Source: Ceriagrion tenellum
Lineage: Eukaryota > Arthropoda > Insecta > Odonata > Coenagrionidae
Length of the DNA stretch: 64,000 bases
Assembly: GCA_963169105.1 (NCBI GenBank)
Contig: OY720634.1
Span: 118,518,430-118,582,429, forward strand
Direction of reading: 5' to 3'
The first letter of the stretch is position 1. Each line of letters begins with the position of its first letter. The translations under genes were made by a program, and so were the position numbers. Shown piece after piece: positions 1 through 10,859 of the stretch. Below the pieces are notes generated by a model. It did not search any database. It saw only the letters and a program-made list of their open reading frames with translations, and was not told the origin of the DNA.

Positions 1-143
1 TTTTAGCCTGTTATGCTCATCTATTTCAATGGTCCATGCTTCCGATCTACAGAGTGCTATGCTCCACACGAATCTTTTCACATACTGTTTTCTGGTTTTT
101 AGTCCAAACTTCTTTGGGCACAGCAGTTTCATACTGTCTGGGG
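1..143 (-). mobile_element. Non-LTR retrotransposon fragment, reverse-transcriptase C-terminus
   Basis: Read on the minus strand, one open frame gives KQYVKRFVWSIAL followed by a SEAWTIE-type segment. This is the typical thumb/C-terminal region of arthropod LINE reverse transcriptases, where family members read roughly W-S-V-A-L-Y-G-S-E-T-W-T. The fragment runs off the left edge and ends near 143, so only about 47 residues are present. The usual Tyr-Gly pair is Cys-Arg here, a sign of decay. No active protein is expected. Confidence 0.75.
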
Positions 144-240
144 ACCTATTAGTTTATGAATTACCCTGTTGCATTTAAATAATAGGTGTGACAGAAATTT
201 TCATCAGAAAAACTCCACACGATTAAGAAATACCAAAGAA
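144..240. other. Short AT-rich spacer
   Basis: Nothing recognisable between the LINE fragment and the inverted repeat. Confidence 0.4.
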
Positions 241-643
241 GTGACGAAAAACTATCTTAGTGTATTACACACTTTAAATATTTAATGCCGACCCAGGTTT
301 TTACTCGACAAAGATCTTGATAATGATTTAAGTTTAGCGTATGAGGCGATATTTTGTGGAAATGGGGTACAGATTCCATGATCTCACAATATAAGTTTTT
401 GTTCATTGTCCACAGTATTTTATTCAACGGACCAATGTTTTAACATGGACTATGTAACATTTTCACCTTGAAAATGACATAGTTCATGTCGAAACCTTGG
501 TCAGTTAAACCAAATTCTGTGGAAAGCGAACGAAAACTTTTATTGTGAGATCATGGCATTTGATAATGATTGCTGTGCAGTCGAAATCTGGGTTGGCAAT
601 AAACATTTAAAGTGTGAGATGTACTAAGATATTTTTTCGTCAT
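241..643. repeat. Long inverted repeat of a Penelope-like retroelement 3' region
   Basis: Positions 469-643 are the diverged reverse complement of 241-465, with only about 3 bp between the arms. Each arm starts at the centre with TGAAAATG, continues through a short stem-loop to a GAAAC-type motif, and then a shared stretch containing TTGTGAGATCATGG. Towards the outside both arms share AACCCAG-, TTTAAAGTGTG- and CTAAGATA-like blocks. The right arm lacks about 55 bp that the left arm has after the GATCATGG block. The TGAAAATG...GTCGAAAC layout resembles the 3' non-coding region of arthropod Penelope-like elements; that family assignment is inference. The two copies face outward (left on minus, right on plus). 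Confidence 0.75.
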
Positions 644-649
644 GTCTGT

Positions 650-1300
650 GAATATGTGCCAGAAAGTTACTCCTTGAACCATTAATAAATACCATGATAA
701 AAGGGTACTTATTAACTGGCTCTCCCCGCTAGTAATACATGGTTTTAACTCTCATCGTACGTATCGAAGGGAACATCCAGCTCCATATGCTATGATTGAC
801 AAGGCTGCTGGTAAAAAGATGGAAGTAGCTTTTGCTGTTGGGCCGATTTTTTCACTAAATTTTAGAGCACCCAATCGTAAAAATATTGGAAAAAAATAGG
901 AAAAAATATAACCACAAAATCGAACGTATACGCGATGTCATCGTCAGATGGATGCAGTGGCACTGGTGACTAATAGGGAAATTTTTCTTTTATGAATCTT
1001 TATTTCATGACGCGTTTCTACAACTATACAGATATAAAAATTCCAATCCGGAACATTTCCATTCAACGTTTGCTTGAAATTAGTTCTTAAAGTAATCAAC
1101 TCAAGTATATAACTACTTAAAATTCCCATTTTACGAACTAAGAGGCAGGCGAGGCGACATTAATTGAATGATGACATTCTAGAGGAAAACACTTTGTAAT
1201 ATTACGTTCAATATTTAGCTTGGCAACTAACCGGTGTCAAATTTCTCACATAGCTTATTACATTATCTTCAGAGGATGCTGGTTCTGAAGTGCTTCTAAA
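650..1300. other. No recognisable feature
   Basis: AT-rich unique-looking sequence with no coding, tRNA-like or repeat signal that I can recognise. Confidence 0.4.
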
Positions 1301-1493
1301 TGGCCCATAAAAGTGATCATTGATCCTGATGATGATGTGGGAAAACTCATAGAAATATTAAATGGAATATCGCCTATCGACTTCCCCCTATTACGCCCTT
1401 TCTATTGCGGAGATTATCAACAGATGGCCGCTGATTTGGTGGAAAAACAATCAAAACTAACTTACCGATTCTTCCGCGCAGAAGCCGGAGTGA

Positions 1494-1817
1494 ATGAATA
1501 GCTCCTATCGCAGCACCCGTGAAAAAATTACGGGCTCGCCCTCCAGAAAGGAACACCGGGGAACTATCCACGCCTGCGGTTCCGTTTTGAGGACAGGAGG
1601 AAGTTCAATGAACGACACTCCGGCGAAAACTGAACCCAAAGTGAGCCGAGGAGGGTGGAAGAGAGCGGACGATGGAAACGTTGGGAAAAAACAACCACCA
1701 ATCGTCGAGTACCTCGGGCGATGGGCTTTTCAGAGAGCGAATTCTGCCCGCTTCCGGAGCGCCCTCAATACGAAGTCCCCACCCGTGTGCAACCGATTGT
1801 CTAGGTCACTGGAATTG
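1494..1817 (+). CDS. Weak candidate exon ending at a consensus splice donor
   Basis: A plus-strand frame stays open from 1494 to 1844. It is richer in GC than its surroundings and encodes a basic, Ser/Arg/Lys-rich stretch with no domain I recognise. At 818 bases into the second kilobase (1818-1823) the sequence reads GTAAGT directly after GGAATTG, a full match to the metazoan 5' splice consensus, so an exon could end at 1817. Another open frame lies at 1313-1501 just upstream. No acceptor, no homology and no downstream exon can be shown. It could equally be an unrecognised mobile-element piece or a chance frame. Confidence 0.2.
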
Positions 1818-2039
1818 GTAAGTGATACTCAACCTGTGGCATAGCGTGAGTGCTATGGGTCAAAGGGGACCCGAAAAGAATCAAGGAGTAAGTTTGCAGT
1901 ATCAGTGAGAATATTTATAAAAGTGTTTTTATGTAAATGGTGCGATTTTTGGAAATGGGTCAGGAAGAGGTAAGTTAATTGAAAGAAATTAGGGACCGCC
2001 GATGGATCTCTATAGCTAAGCGGGTATAGGCACGTTGGA

Positions 2040-2135
2040 ATATACCAGAGCAGAGAGGACTTCCCCGACTAGGAATCCAACCTGGGGTCTTCGTTGTTTC
2101 GTGCAGACCACTCCTCCATCCAGGATTCCAACACA
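2040..2135 (-). mobile_element. tRNA-like SINE head (decayed)
   Basis: On the minus strand a TGGAGGAGTGG A-box-like block is followed about 40 bp later by GGTTGGATTCC, one base away from the canonical B-box GGTTCGATTCC. The spacing fits an RNA polymerase III internal promoter of tRNA origin. No cloverleaf acceptor stem can be built, so this is a SINE head or tRNA pseudogene, not a tRNA gene. Confidence 0.45.
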
Positions 2136-2703
2136 TTCTTTGTCGCTCACCCCTCAAATTTATTTACTGCGCACAAGGATATATTTTTGAAAGAATGGAA
2201 AGAACTTGCAGGAAGAGCTTTCAATGACGTTTTCCTATGATATTTTCCTGATCATAGTTACAAGGAAATTTACGAGTCCTCGTAAAATTCTTACAGAGGA
2301 GACTTAAACGTAAAAACATGTAACAAGTACCAGAAGATCGTACTCATGGCATCATATGTTTTGACGAATAGACGTCTTAACTAAGACATCATATGAACTT
2401 ATCAATGAAAAAGTGATGTAATATAAATAGTCGAAGCATCTCGAACCCGAGGTTCCTAAATTGAGCTGCAGCTTTGAGAAACGCTTTGGGTAAAAAAAAT
2501 CCACATGAGAAATCTATTTCGCCACGCAAATCATGTACATGGTAATCTGTTCCTTCATTGCCGATGTAATACACGAAACGAGTCTAATTACTATTCGAAA
2601 GTTTTAGGCTTAACTAATAGAAAATTTCCAATCATTGCATAAACAAATGATGTGGTTGCATAAACAAATGAGATGATACGAAGTCACTCGCACGGGTGAG
2701 TAT

Positions 2704-2919
2704 ACACCAGGGTTCAAATTCGCTATGAAACAATCATTTGGCTTGACCGGGATTCGAACCCGGATCTCCCAATTGCCGGTCAGGTGTGTTAGCCAGTTAC
2801 ACCAGCCAGTTGGCCAGTTAGTGTAACTGGCTGACACACCTGACCGGCAATTGGGAGATCCGGGTTCGAATCCCGGTCAAGTCAAATGATTTTTTCATGA
2901 TGAATTTCAACCCTGGTGT
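2704..2919. mobile_element. Head-to-head pair of tRNA-derived SINEs forming a 99-bp-arm palindrome
   Basis: Arms 2704-2802 and 2821-2919 are reverse complements with about 7 differences in 99 bp, separated by an 18-bp centre. Each arm carries a tRNA-like block: an A-box-like TGGTGTAACTGG or close variant near the centre, then GGGTTCGAATCCCGG, which contains a perfect B-box, and a shared non-tRNA tail ending in CCCTGGTGT. The right arm reads on plus and the left on minus, so both Pol III promoters would fire outward. A single-armed relative lies at 21440-21525 and a diverged pair at 36850-37016. RNA across the whole region would fold into a long hairpin. Confidence 0.85.
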
Positions 2920-2929
2920 AATAGAAAAT

Positions 2930-5900
2930 TCGTTTTCGATGTAAGTGGGAATTATATAATCATATCTCACTCTCGTATAGATTGAGAAATCATAAATTCC
3001 CCGTGAAACTCACGCTCTTAAAACTACGATCGAATGGGCAGGAGATAATTACAGAGAACTATCATTAATCGCTGCTGCCACTTTCTTATAAACTTTATCA
3101 TTCTCATATTTTTTAATTTCACTAGATTATCAGATAACCTAAATTATTGCTGAGTTCTTCAATAGTTCAAAAGCAACAGTCAGAAGAAGTGATTTTTTCC
3201 AGAACCACAACAGTCAAGTCCGTAAAGTTTCTATGTGTAATGAAAGAATAAGTGTATAAAGCGAAGCGTCAATGCACAATATAATAATACGCAACCCTCA
3301 AAATATGCACATGGCTAATAAATCACGCAATTAGCAATCATAAAAAATAAAATAATAGACTTATTGGAAACTTTTATTAGAAATCGGCTTCCTTGAAAAA
3401 AGTAAAACATGATCCAAAGTAGATGGGCTGCCACTAAGAATGGGCTACATCTCCAAGGATATCATATTTTTCTCGAAATAATTCGAACTTATTACACTTA
3501 TTGTAAGTCAGAAGATGCTTTACTGCAAAGAGCCGGCAGCAGTCGCCGCACGGGAAAATTAAGGGGCGGAGGAAAGGAGAAACGGTGAACAAACACATGA
3601 CACGGGTATTTATTAAAATTATAACATACAGACTCAATAGAACGAAATATTTCTAGGTGCTTTCCTGATTTTCATGCATGATGGCTTGCATGGCTGATTT
3701 ATCTATCTTTTAAAGAATTGTTATCTCCGTAAGGAAAACAAATTCCGCGGAAACAAGAAAAAAATTAGTTAGAACTCAATTGTATCATTATTCCGAAAAT
3801 TCTAACTCTTGCGGATTTATCAATAAACTGCCATTACTCACTCTATTCATAGTTTTGTAATCCAAGGAATTTCAATAATCACATGATGTGTTTATGGCGG
3901 AAAATGCTTTATTGGAATGTACGGTGAATGACTTTTTCTTCCAGACCTTTTTTTTAAACATCCATACTAAGACTATCCAATGTGATTTCATTGATAAAAC
4001 AACATATCAATCACGAGAGGTATACTTGAAACAAATAATTTCCATCAACAGAAAGCATGCAGCACCCAATGGAGGTATTTATCTTTGAAATCTCGCAAGG
4101 TCATAAATGTGATTCCTTAGTCGAGATGAGTTTTTAAAAATAACTCCACCGAATAGAAAAGCGGAGGAAGACTGAAAGATGAGCATGTAAAGGGGTAAAG
4201 GAAGGCAAGAGAAAGCTAGTAAAGGTTGAGAGGAAGTTATTGCCAATATTTTGGTTGCAATTTTTAAATTTTACACACCGTGAAACGTTAAGCGAAAGCA
4301 TTGGTAATTACGTACGAAAAGACCATAGACTCCCTTTCTTCCCGTTGATGCAAAACTTTTATTACGCAGATAATTATTTCTTATTCCCATTTTCATGCAT
4401 GTTACTTTTAAAATATTTGTTACATTGCAATATAAAAACATATTCCCGTAAAATATGCCTGCATAGACCAGCGTGGGTTTAGATTTAACCCTAGATCCGC
4501 TCTTGAATTGACCAATTTTCAATCACAAACTGCACAGAATGATTTTCCTTGGAGTGGCATTCCAAAGAGATGTCATTAACGGAAATGTCATGCACCAGCG
4601 AAACCTAGCCATTCAACGTGCAGAATTAAGAGAGCAATGTGGCTACTACCGAGCATCAGCGTCAAAATTCGAACTACGAAGTTGTCTTGAAAATACAGAG
4701 ATATTATCCAAAAGTCTCCAGCAAATTTACGCATGTATGAAACGGTGGCTGAATGCTGGGAAACACTCGGTTTTTGTGACCAAAATATGCGACGTGGAAT
4801 GCTTCCCGGGTAAAAGCCGAACCACAGAGAAGATAACGGTATAATCCTACGGCTGGTAGGAACATGGGGAGCGGCGACTTCTGTCACACTAGAAAACCAC
4901 CACTAGGAATGTCCTTGCTCTTAATGGCCTCCCCGTACTCGGGCAAGTTCAGCACAACATTCCTCAAGGCGCAGCCCGAGACACGGGGGAAAGCGACGAA
5001 CATTTCGAGCCCTGTGATGGGGAGGGAACTATTTGACTAATGCTCAGAAGCTTTCTCGATTCAGAACTATGCATCCGGACCGATTGCATCCGACGTGGGA
5101 TCTAACGATTTGATAATGTGATGGCAAAGGCTTGGGGTAAGGTTTTCATCAACAAAGAGATACATAACTACCGGGGCTTATCACCCGTCAGAGCATTGAC
5201 ACAGTGGGGCATGGCCACTTGAAAATAATTCACCTGGGAGTGGGGTATATTCATTCGAAAGGATAAAAATTGCACGTTAAGGCGAACACCATTGGATGGA
5301 ACTCAGGAATGCGCTTACCTCGGAGAAGACATTACCTGTAGTTAATTTATTCAATTTTGTTAGTCCATCAAATCGAAATAATTATTTATAGGTGTACAAC
5401 TGCCTCACAAAAATATAACCAAAAGTGCATAAAAAAGCGTTTTCAGCGATGAAATGTTTTGATAACATTACTGTAATCTCAAAAGCTACATCTTCGACAG
5501 TCGCCACGGTATTTTAATTTCAGGGCATGGAAAAAAAGCTAAAGTACTTCTAGCAGGATAAAAATAATACATTTTTTAAAAAGGCACTCCTTTGAACCTC
5601 ATACCCAAACTATAGCTCCAATATCTAGTGATAGCTAAATGATACCTGATGATGACACCGTTGCGTCGACACATGTACCAAGAATATGAATCAGTGGAAG
5701 AAAACCAAGTTATTTTTTCATGTGTGATAATCAACTTCCACATAAATGAGCCTGAAAACCATGGACCAAGCTAAATGGATTTTCAATGAGAAGTATCTAC
5801 TTGGAATTTCCGTTCTTATAAAGGGGAAGTGACCCATGTAAAAAATGATAGACATCAATTAACAATTCGAACTCCAATTAATTTCCAGAAAACTTTTCTT

Positions 5901-7790
5901 TAAAGTATTTTGACGATGATTGGGAAACATTTTTTTTTGGTAATTTAGATTTTATTCCAGCAAACTAGTAAAGCCGCAACTGCTAGCTATTAAAACCCAT
6001 ATTGTTTGCTCACACCTTATTGGGTATTATTTGATACTCATTAGTCTCGGAACTAAGCTTACTCAGTTTTTTTGGATTTATTTTGGCGGATCACCGTATT
6101 TTATAAGAAATAGATGTGGTGGAAGAATGGAAATAACAATAGATATACATAGACTTCTCGGTCACGAAATGCACTGATTTGGCGGTACTGAGTCAGGTAG
6201 AGAGGAGGGAAAATTTTATTGCTTTTCTGTTCTCCTAACCCGACACAATGGCTGTTGAAGGATGTTTTCCTTAACAAAAAAGAGCTAAGGAACGAGTAGG
6301 GTCAGTGAAGGCAAGAAGAGGAAAAAAGTGAGTCTGAGGGGTTTCAGGTAAACGGGAGTTTTGCCTTGGCTTGGGCCTGACACTTGCTCAACATCATCAG
6401 CAGAATTGTAGCGTTCTGATTAGGAGCTTGAACTCAAGCATACTTTAAGACAGTATAAAATAGGACGAGAAAAAAGACTCCGTTTATATAATGGAGCTTC
6501 AAGAAAATTCAAAATGTGAATGCCATCAGGGAATAATTTAACGATGCAGAGATCATACTTATCGCATAAGTGAGTATTTACTGGCAATGTGACTAAGCCC
6601 CTCGCAATATGAATGGCATTAATCAACTAATATTCATTACGCCTATCGCAATAAGAATGGCATGGATTAAGGCAAGTAGAGAGTACTAACGGAAAAAACA
6701 AAGATGATAGTCAGTGACACTTAAAATACCTCAACAAATACAATCTTGCTCAGATGAAATGAGATTTAACTTTAGTGTTTAAGAGAATTATACGCATTTT
6801 CCACTGCAAATGACCTTACTAAGATCATTTTATTACTACGGGAAATTTGAATGATATCAGTTTTTTAGTATCTAGTTAGTATTTATTCTACGTTAGCAAC
6901 GTGTTTACTCGTGCAGTCAGTTTATTAATTTCTTGTGGTCGAGCTGGGATGATATTCTATCGAGCCATAAATAAATATTCGCATTATCACAAGGCCACGT
7001 GCCATCTCACAATGACTTAGAAATAAATCTGTGACCACAGGGTTAATGGTTCAGGACAATGCCAAAACCGCTAATTCAACCGGATGTTCCTTTTGACCTC
7101 TAGGAATCTAATTGCCCTCTATCCCAAAATAATGACACCACTTATACCCCGATGCGAGAACAAAAGATATGGTTCAAAAGTTGAATAGTGGCATTAAACG
7201 TTACGTTGGTATTACAAAAGAAGGTCCTTTGAATTATATCGAATATTAATTGAGAAACTAGAAAAAGTATGCATTTTATACAATAAAGTGCAGAGACGTG
7301 GAATGGTAACTGAGGAGACATTATGTTACTGATTTGATATTCCCCTCATGGTACCCATGTCTTTCGTAAACAGCATCTCCCAGTCAAGGTCCTCCGGGAT
7401 TTGCAACGCAAGAGATAACGAAAACTAAGCGAGAGATAAAGTATCCTTGCAACATTATTTCAAGATTTCGTCCCGAGAAGATTTAATAAAGCAATAAGAT
7501 CTCGAATAAGTTTTAACAAATGGAACACTTCACCAAGCTATGCTGTGCTGAACAGCATCATTCTAATGAGAAACCTCTTGCTCTCCTAAACGCTGTGACA
7601 AATATTTGAAAATATTATGTAAGTATGATTAATCTCCTGCAGATTTTTTTCATTCTAGGTTTTTGGACGGGCTAATAATATTTCTGATCCCTTTTTTTCA
7701 AGCTGAATGCCGAAAAAACACCAACACCGAAAGAACTTACCAGTACGGATCTTAAGACAAAATTGAGGCTATTCGCTGGTGTTGAAGGTC
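2930..7790. other. About 4.9 kb without recognisable genes or repeats
   Basis: AT-rich sequence. The open frames at 4240-4887 lie in overlapping opposite orientations and encode nothing recognisable. A moderately GC-rich patch at 4850-5240 has no identified content. A short TAGCAGGATA block near 5552 resembles the right end of the MITE at 59078-59452, but it is too short to call. Confidence 0.4.
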
Positions 7791-7794
7791 ATAC

Positions 7795-7985
7795 ACCACA
7801 TTGGGTGGAAGAATTTGGCACCTTATCAGCAATTTGACGGAGAAGACCAAAATAATTATCAAAATGATGAGGAGATTAGCGTCAGCGAAAGAGGCGCTGA
7901 CCAGATGAGCAGATCTGATTGCATGCATCCTCAGTAAAATGAATCGAAAAAAAATTCAGGAATGATTTTCATATAAAATGGTTTT
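7795..7985 (+). mobile_element. Possible LINE reverse-transcriptase scrap
   Basis: One plus-strand frame reads IIIKMMRRLASAKEALTR, a stop, then a leucine/isoleucine-rich stretch. The R-R-L-A-x-A-K-x-A pattern is common just upstream of the WS-A-LYG segment in arthropod LINE reverse transcriptases. The match is short, the flanks are decayed and chance remains possible. Confidence 0.3.
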
Positions 7986-7999
7986 GTGACCATGGTTCC

Positions 8000-8950
8000 T
8001 AATCTAACTATGAGGAGATAAACATGACTTCACAGGAGGCGCATGAGATATGAGTTAAAAGTAGGGCGGAGAAAGTAAGAGGGTCGAAACATAAGATGCA
8101 CAACGAGCAGACAGGCATGGAGGGAGAGAGAAGGAAATTTCTGGAGAAAATTAGAGCTAATTTGAAAAACACGATGGGCAGAGCAACACTATGGCAAAAA
8201 TGGCAGCAAAGTCGAGCAGAATCGCCTCACGACCGTAAAAATCCTGTGAAAGAATACTCAATTCAGGTACTTCCTCCCAGGCCTGATTCAATTCTTCGAA
8301 ATGAATATCAGCGATGATCCGATTTAGATGTACAAATAATACGCAATTGAGGATTTAATAGTTCTGGGCAGAAATGTAATGGAAAAACTGAATTCTTCAT
8401 CATAGAGTAGAAAGACTTTATGAAAGCTGATGAGAACAGATACTAACTCGAAAAAGTGGTTGAAAAGGACAGGCATTAAGGAGGAATATACTTATAGGAG
8501 CCAGCTTTCCTGGGCTAACTGTAATATCTAAACCCATGATTTTTGCTACCCCGAAAGGGATTGGCGTGATGCGTATGTATGCGTGTAATATTTTAAATAG
8601 AAGAAAAATAAATGAAAATTAACAGCGGAAAGTGTGGGTTACTTTATGTGAATTGAATATGGACTTAGAGGGACAAAAAAATAAATTAAGGCCATTAGCA
8701 ATGGGTTTTTGAACGAAATGAACAGGGAAATCGGGATGAAAATGAATCAGAAACAAATTGAAATGTCATGAATGTGACCGCCCCTCGTATCGCAGTGGTT
8801 TTCTCTCGTAAGAAAGTCAAAAGGTAATTAATTAAGTATTCATTCAATTTTTATCGTACACTGCGATATATTTAATTTTTTTCCCACAGGTGGGAGCGAG
8901 GCGCTATAAGATAGTTAGATAGAAAGATAGATGGAAGACTAGTTGAGAGA
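8000..8950. other. No recognisable feature
   Basis: Purine-rich and AT-rich sequence. A small GATAGATA-like simple repeat lies near 8910-8935. Confidence 0.35.
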
Positions 8951-8961
8951 CGAGAGAACGT

Positions 8962-9520
8962 TTAAGGTAGTTTGAGCGAAATATAATTTCACCCATAAAT
9001 CAATGAATTCAGTCCCATTTTAATGAAAAATATCTCATCCTTCCAAAGATATGAAGACATCAGCCACAACCTCACCACTTAACAAGATATTTACCGAAAA
9101 CACCAGCCCTATAACATGGAAAATGGTACGTTTATGCACTCCAAAGAGACACAATTAAAAATATGAGGAATTTTTAACACCTAGATCTGGACAGAAACTA
9201 ACATCGTGTATTATTTATGTTTTATCAACCATTTCTGAAATAAATCATATTGTCACAACAGTAATGTTTCCAGAATCACAGGAAAAAACCTTCTATTCTG
9301 AGGGAGTTTTAAAAGAATCGCACAAAAAAATTAGTCAAGTTTAATACTTATAGAGATAATTACATTTAATTTATAAGAATTTCAGTCATGTAAACGAATA
9401 ATATCGCACCATTAATAGTAAAACATTTATTTCATGCTACCTGTACCTGCTGAGAATAAAACGTATATAAAATCGGATATAGCTTCCATTATGACTGAGG
9501 ACTGGGGGAGAGCGTTGAGA
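8962..9520 (-). mobile_element. TTAA-flanked MITE, copy A
   Basis: The element begins after TTAA (8962-8965) with GGTAGTTTGAGC, the terminal inverted repeat also seen at the right end of the copy at 12508-13055, so this copy is on the minus strand. Reading inward, the blocks appear in the reverse order and strand of the other copies: CATTGATTTG-like, CATAAACGTACCAT, GTGACAATA-like, AAACCTTCTATT-like and ATTATGACTGAGGA-like. The distal terminus near 9515 is too mutated to place exactly, and its TTAA is lost. There is no transposase frame; it is a non-autonomous element. Confidence 0.75.
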
Positions 9521-9792
9521 AAGGGAGAACGGGGAAGATTAAGAACATGAGTTGTGGACGACATGCGGACAGGCAGAGGGTAAGAGGGACTTAAGAGATT
9601 CTTGATAGCGGGCAGGTAAAGTGCAGAACTGTGAAAAGGATGTTCGAGAAATAGGGACATTAGGGTAGAAACTGCCCGTAAACCTCATCTGGTCGACTAT
9701 GCTAAGATGGATTGCTTATAATATCATAGAAAAATAACTTTACCTGAAATAATTAACATGGTGATTCAAATGATTAAAAGATGATGGAAAAT

Positions 9793-10850
9793 TTAAGGTA
9801 GGTTGAGCAAGAAAGTTCTCTAGTCGTAATAGAGATCATATTCGAACTATGCGCTATAATTTTGGCAGCTGATGGAAGCATGAATCAAATATTTCATTTT
9901 TAATGGTGAAATAATATACACATATATAACTGAAATATAAGTAATTACATTAAAATACGCACATAAGTGTTTGATTTGACTCACTCTTTTCACGCGGTAT
10001 GTTTAAAACTCTTTCACAATGGAAGGTTATTTGCGATTATGAAAAAAGTACCCCGGTAACAGTATGATTTATTTTCAAAAATAGTCGAGAGAAAATACTA
10101 AACTATACAATTAATTTTTTGACGAGATCTAGGTAGGTAGATATATTAGGAGGATAATAGGCCCATGGATGACAAAATAAATGAGAGATGTTACTTTGCT
10201 GAGGTTAGGCCACACATCGAATTCGCCGCGAGCATTTGGGACCCTGGTCATAAAGATTTAACCATTAAAATGAATAAAATATAATGAAAAGCTTAAAAAC
10301 TACTATGAGCGAACTTGCTTGAGAAATTCAGAACGGGTGTGTTTCAGAGCGACACAGAGAATATTATCATGACGCCTCACTACATCTCTAGGTCTGACAG
10401 AAGCGACAAAATATGAGCGATACAATGCCGAACAGATAGGTACAAAAACCCGTTCTTTCCTTGCACAAGTGACCACAATTAAAACTGAGCTCCACTAGAT
10501 ACACTCCCATATTACATGTCACCATTTCACTTCCCAAAACCTTATCCCTTACATCTTTACACGGCTGGTGTCCCAACATCCCCTGCCACACGCCCATGTA
10601 GCGGCTCGCAGGGTAGTATGTAGATATAGGTGTTGGAAACTCCTCATTTTTCAAATAAAGTCTTTCTGGAGGGCATAAACGTACCATTTCCCATGTAAAA
10701 GGGCTGACATTTTTCGTCTGAAGTCTCGAAAATTAGCTCGGCAAAGGGATTGATATTTTGTGTCTGTGGAAGGGTGAGATATTATTCTTTAAAATGAGAC
10801 CAAATTCATTGATTTGTAGGTGAAATGATATTTTGCTCATACTACCTTCA
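9793..10850 (+). mobile_element. TTAA-flanked MITE, copy B, interrupted by a LINE
   Basis: Starts after TTAA (9793-9796) with GGTAGGTTGAGC and ends with GCTCATACTACC at 10846, followed by TTCA, a one-base-changed TTAA. Left internal sequence matches the copy at 12508-13055 (AATGGTGAAAT, TCACGCGGT, AACGGAAGGTT-like and TTATTTTCAAAAA blocks). Right internal sequence from about 10632 matches copy A and copy C again. Removing the insertion at 10135-10621 leaves about 560 bp, the same length as the other copies. Confidence 0.8.
10135..10621 (+). mobile_element. 5'-truncated Jockey-like LINE inserted in MITE copy B
   Basis: A plus-strand frame reads MDDKINERCYFAEV then RPHIEFAASIWDPG, matching the conserved V-R-P-H-L-E-Y-A-A-S-V-W-D-P block near the C-terminus of Jockey-type reverse transcriptases. 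The frame is then broken by two stops. The 3' part, with CCACACGCCCATG and GTAGTATGTAGAT near its end, looks like the 3' tail of insect LINEs that end in a GTAGAT-type repeat. The insertion is bounded by AGATCTAGGT (10125-10134) and AGATATAGGT (10622-10631), a 9-of-10 match consistent with a target-site duplication. Confidence 0.75.
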
Positions 10851-10859
10851 CTCTTGAAG

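Noticed and set aside
5540..5565. Solo end of the CCCTGCTAAAAA MITE
   Set aside because: Only about 10 bp match and no second end or TA-flanked partner is visible.
10388..10687. Cysteine-containing 99-residue minus-strand frame as a transposon zinc-binding domain
   Set aside because: It is antisense to the Jockey-like LINE 3' region and crosses its insertion boundary.
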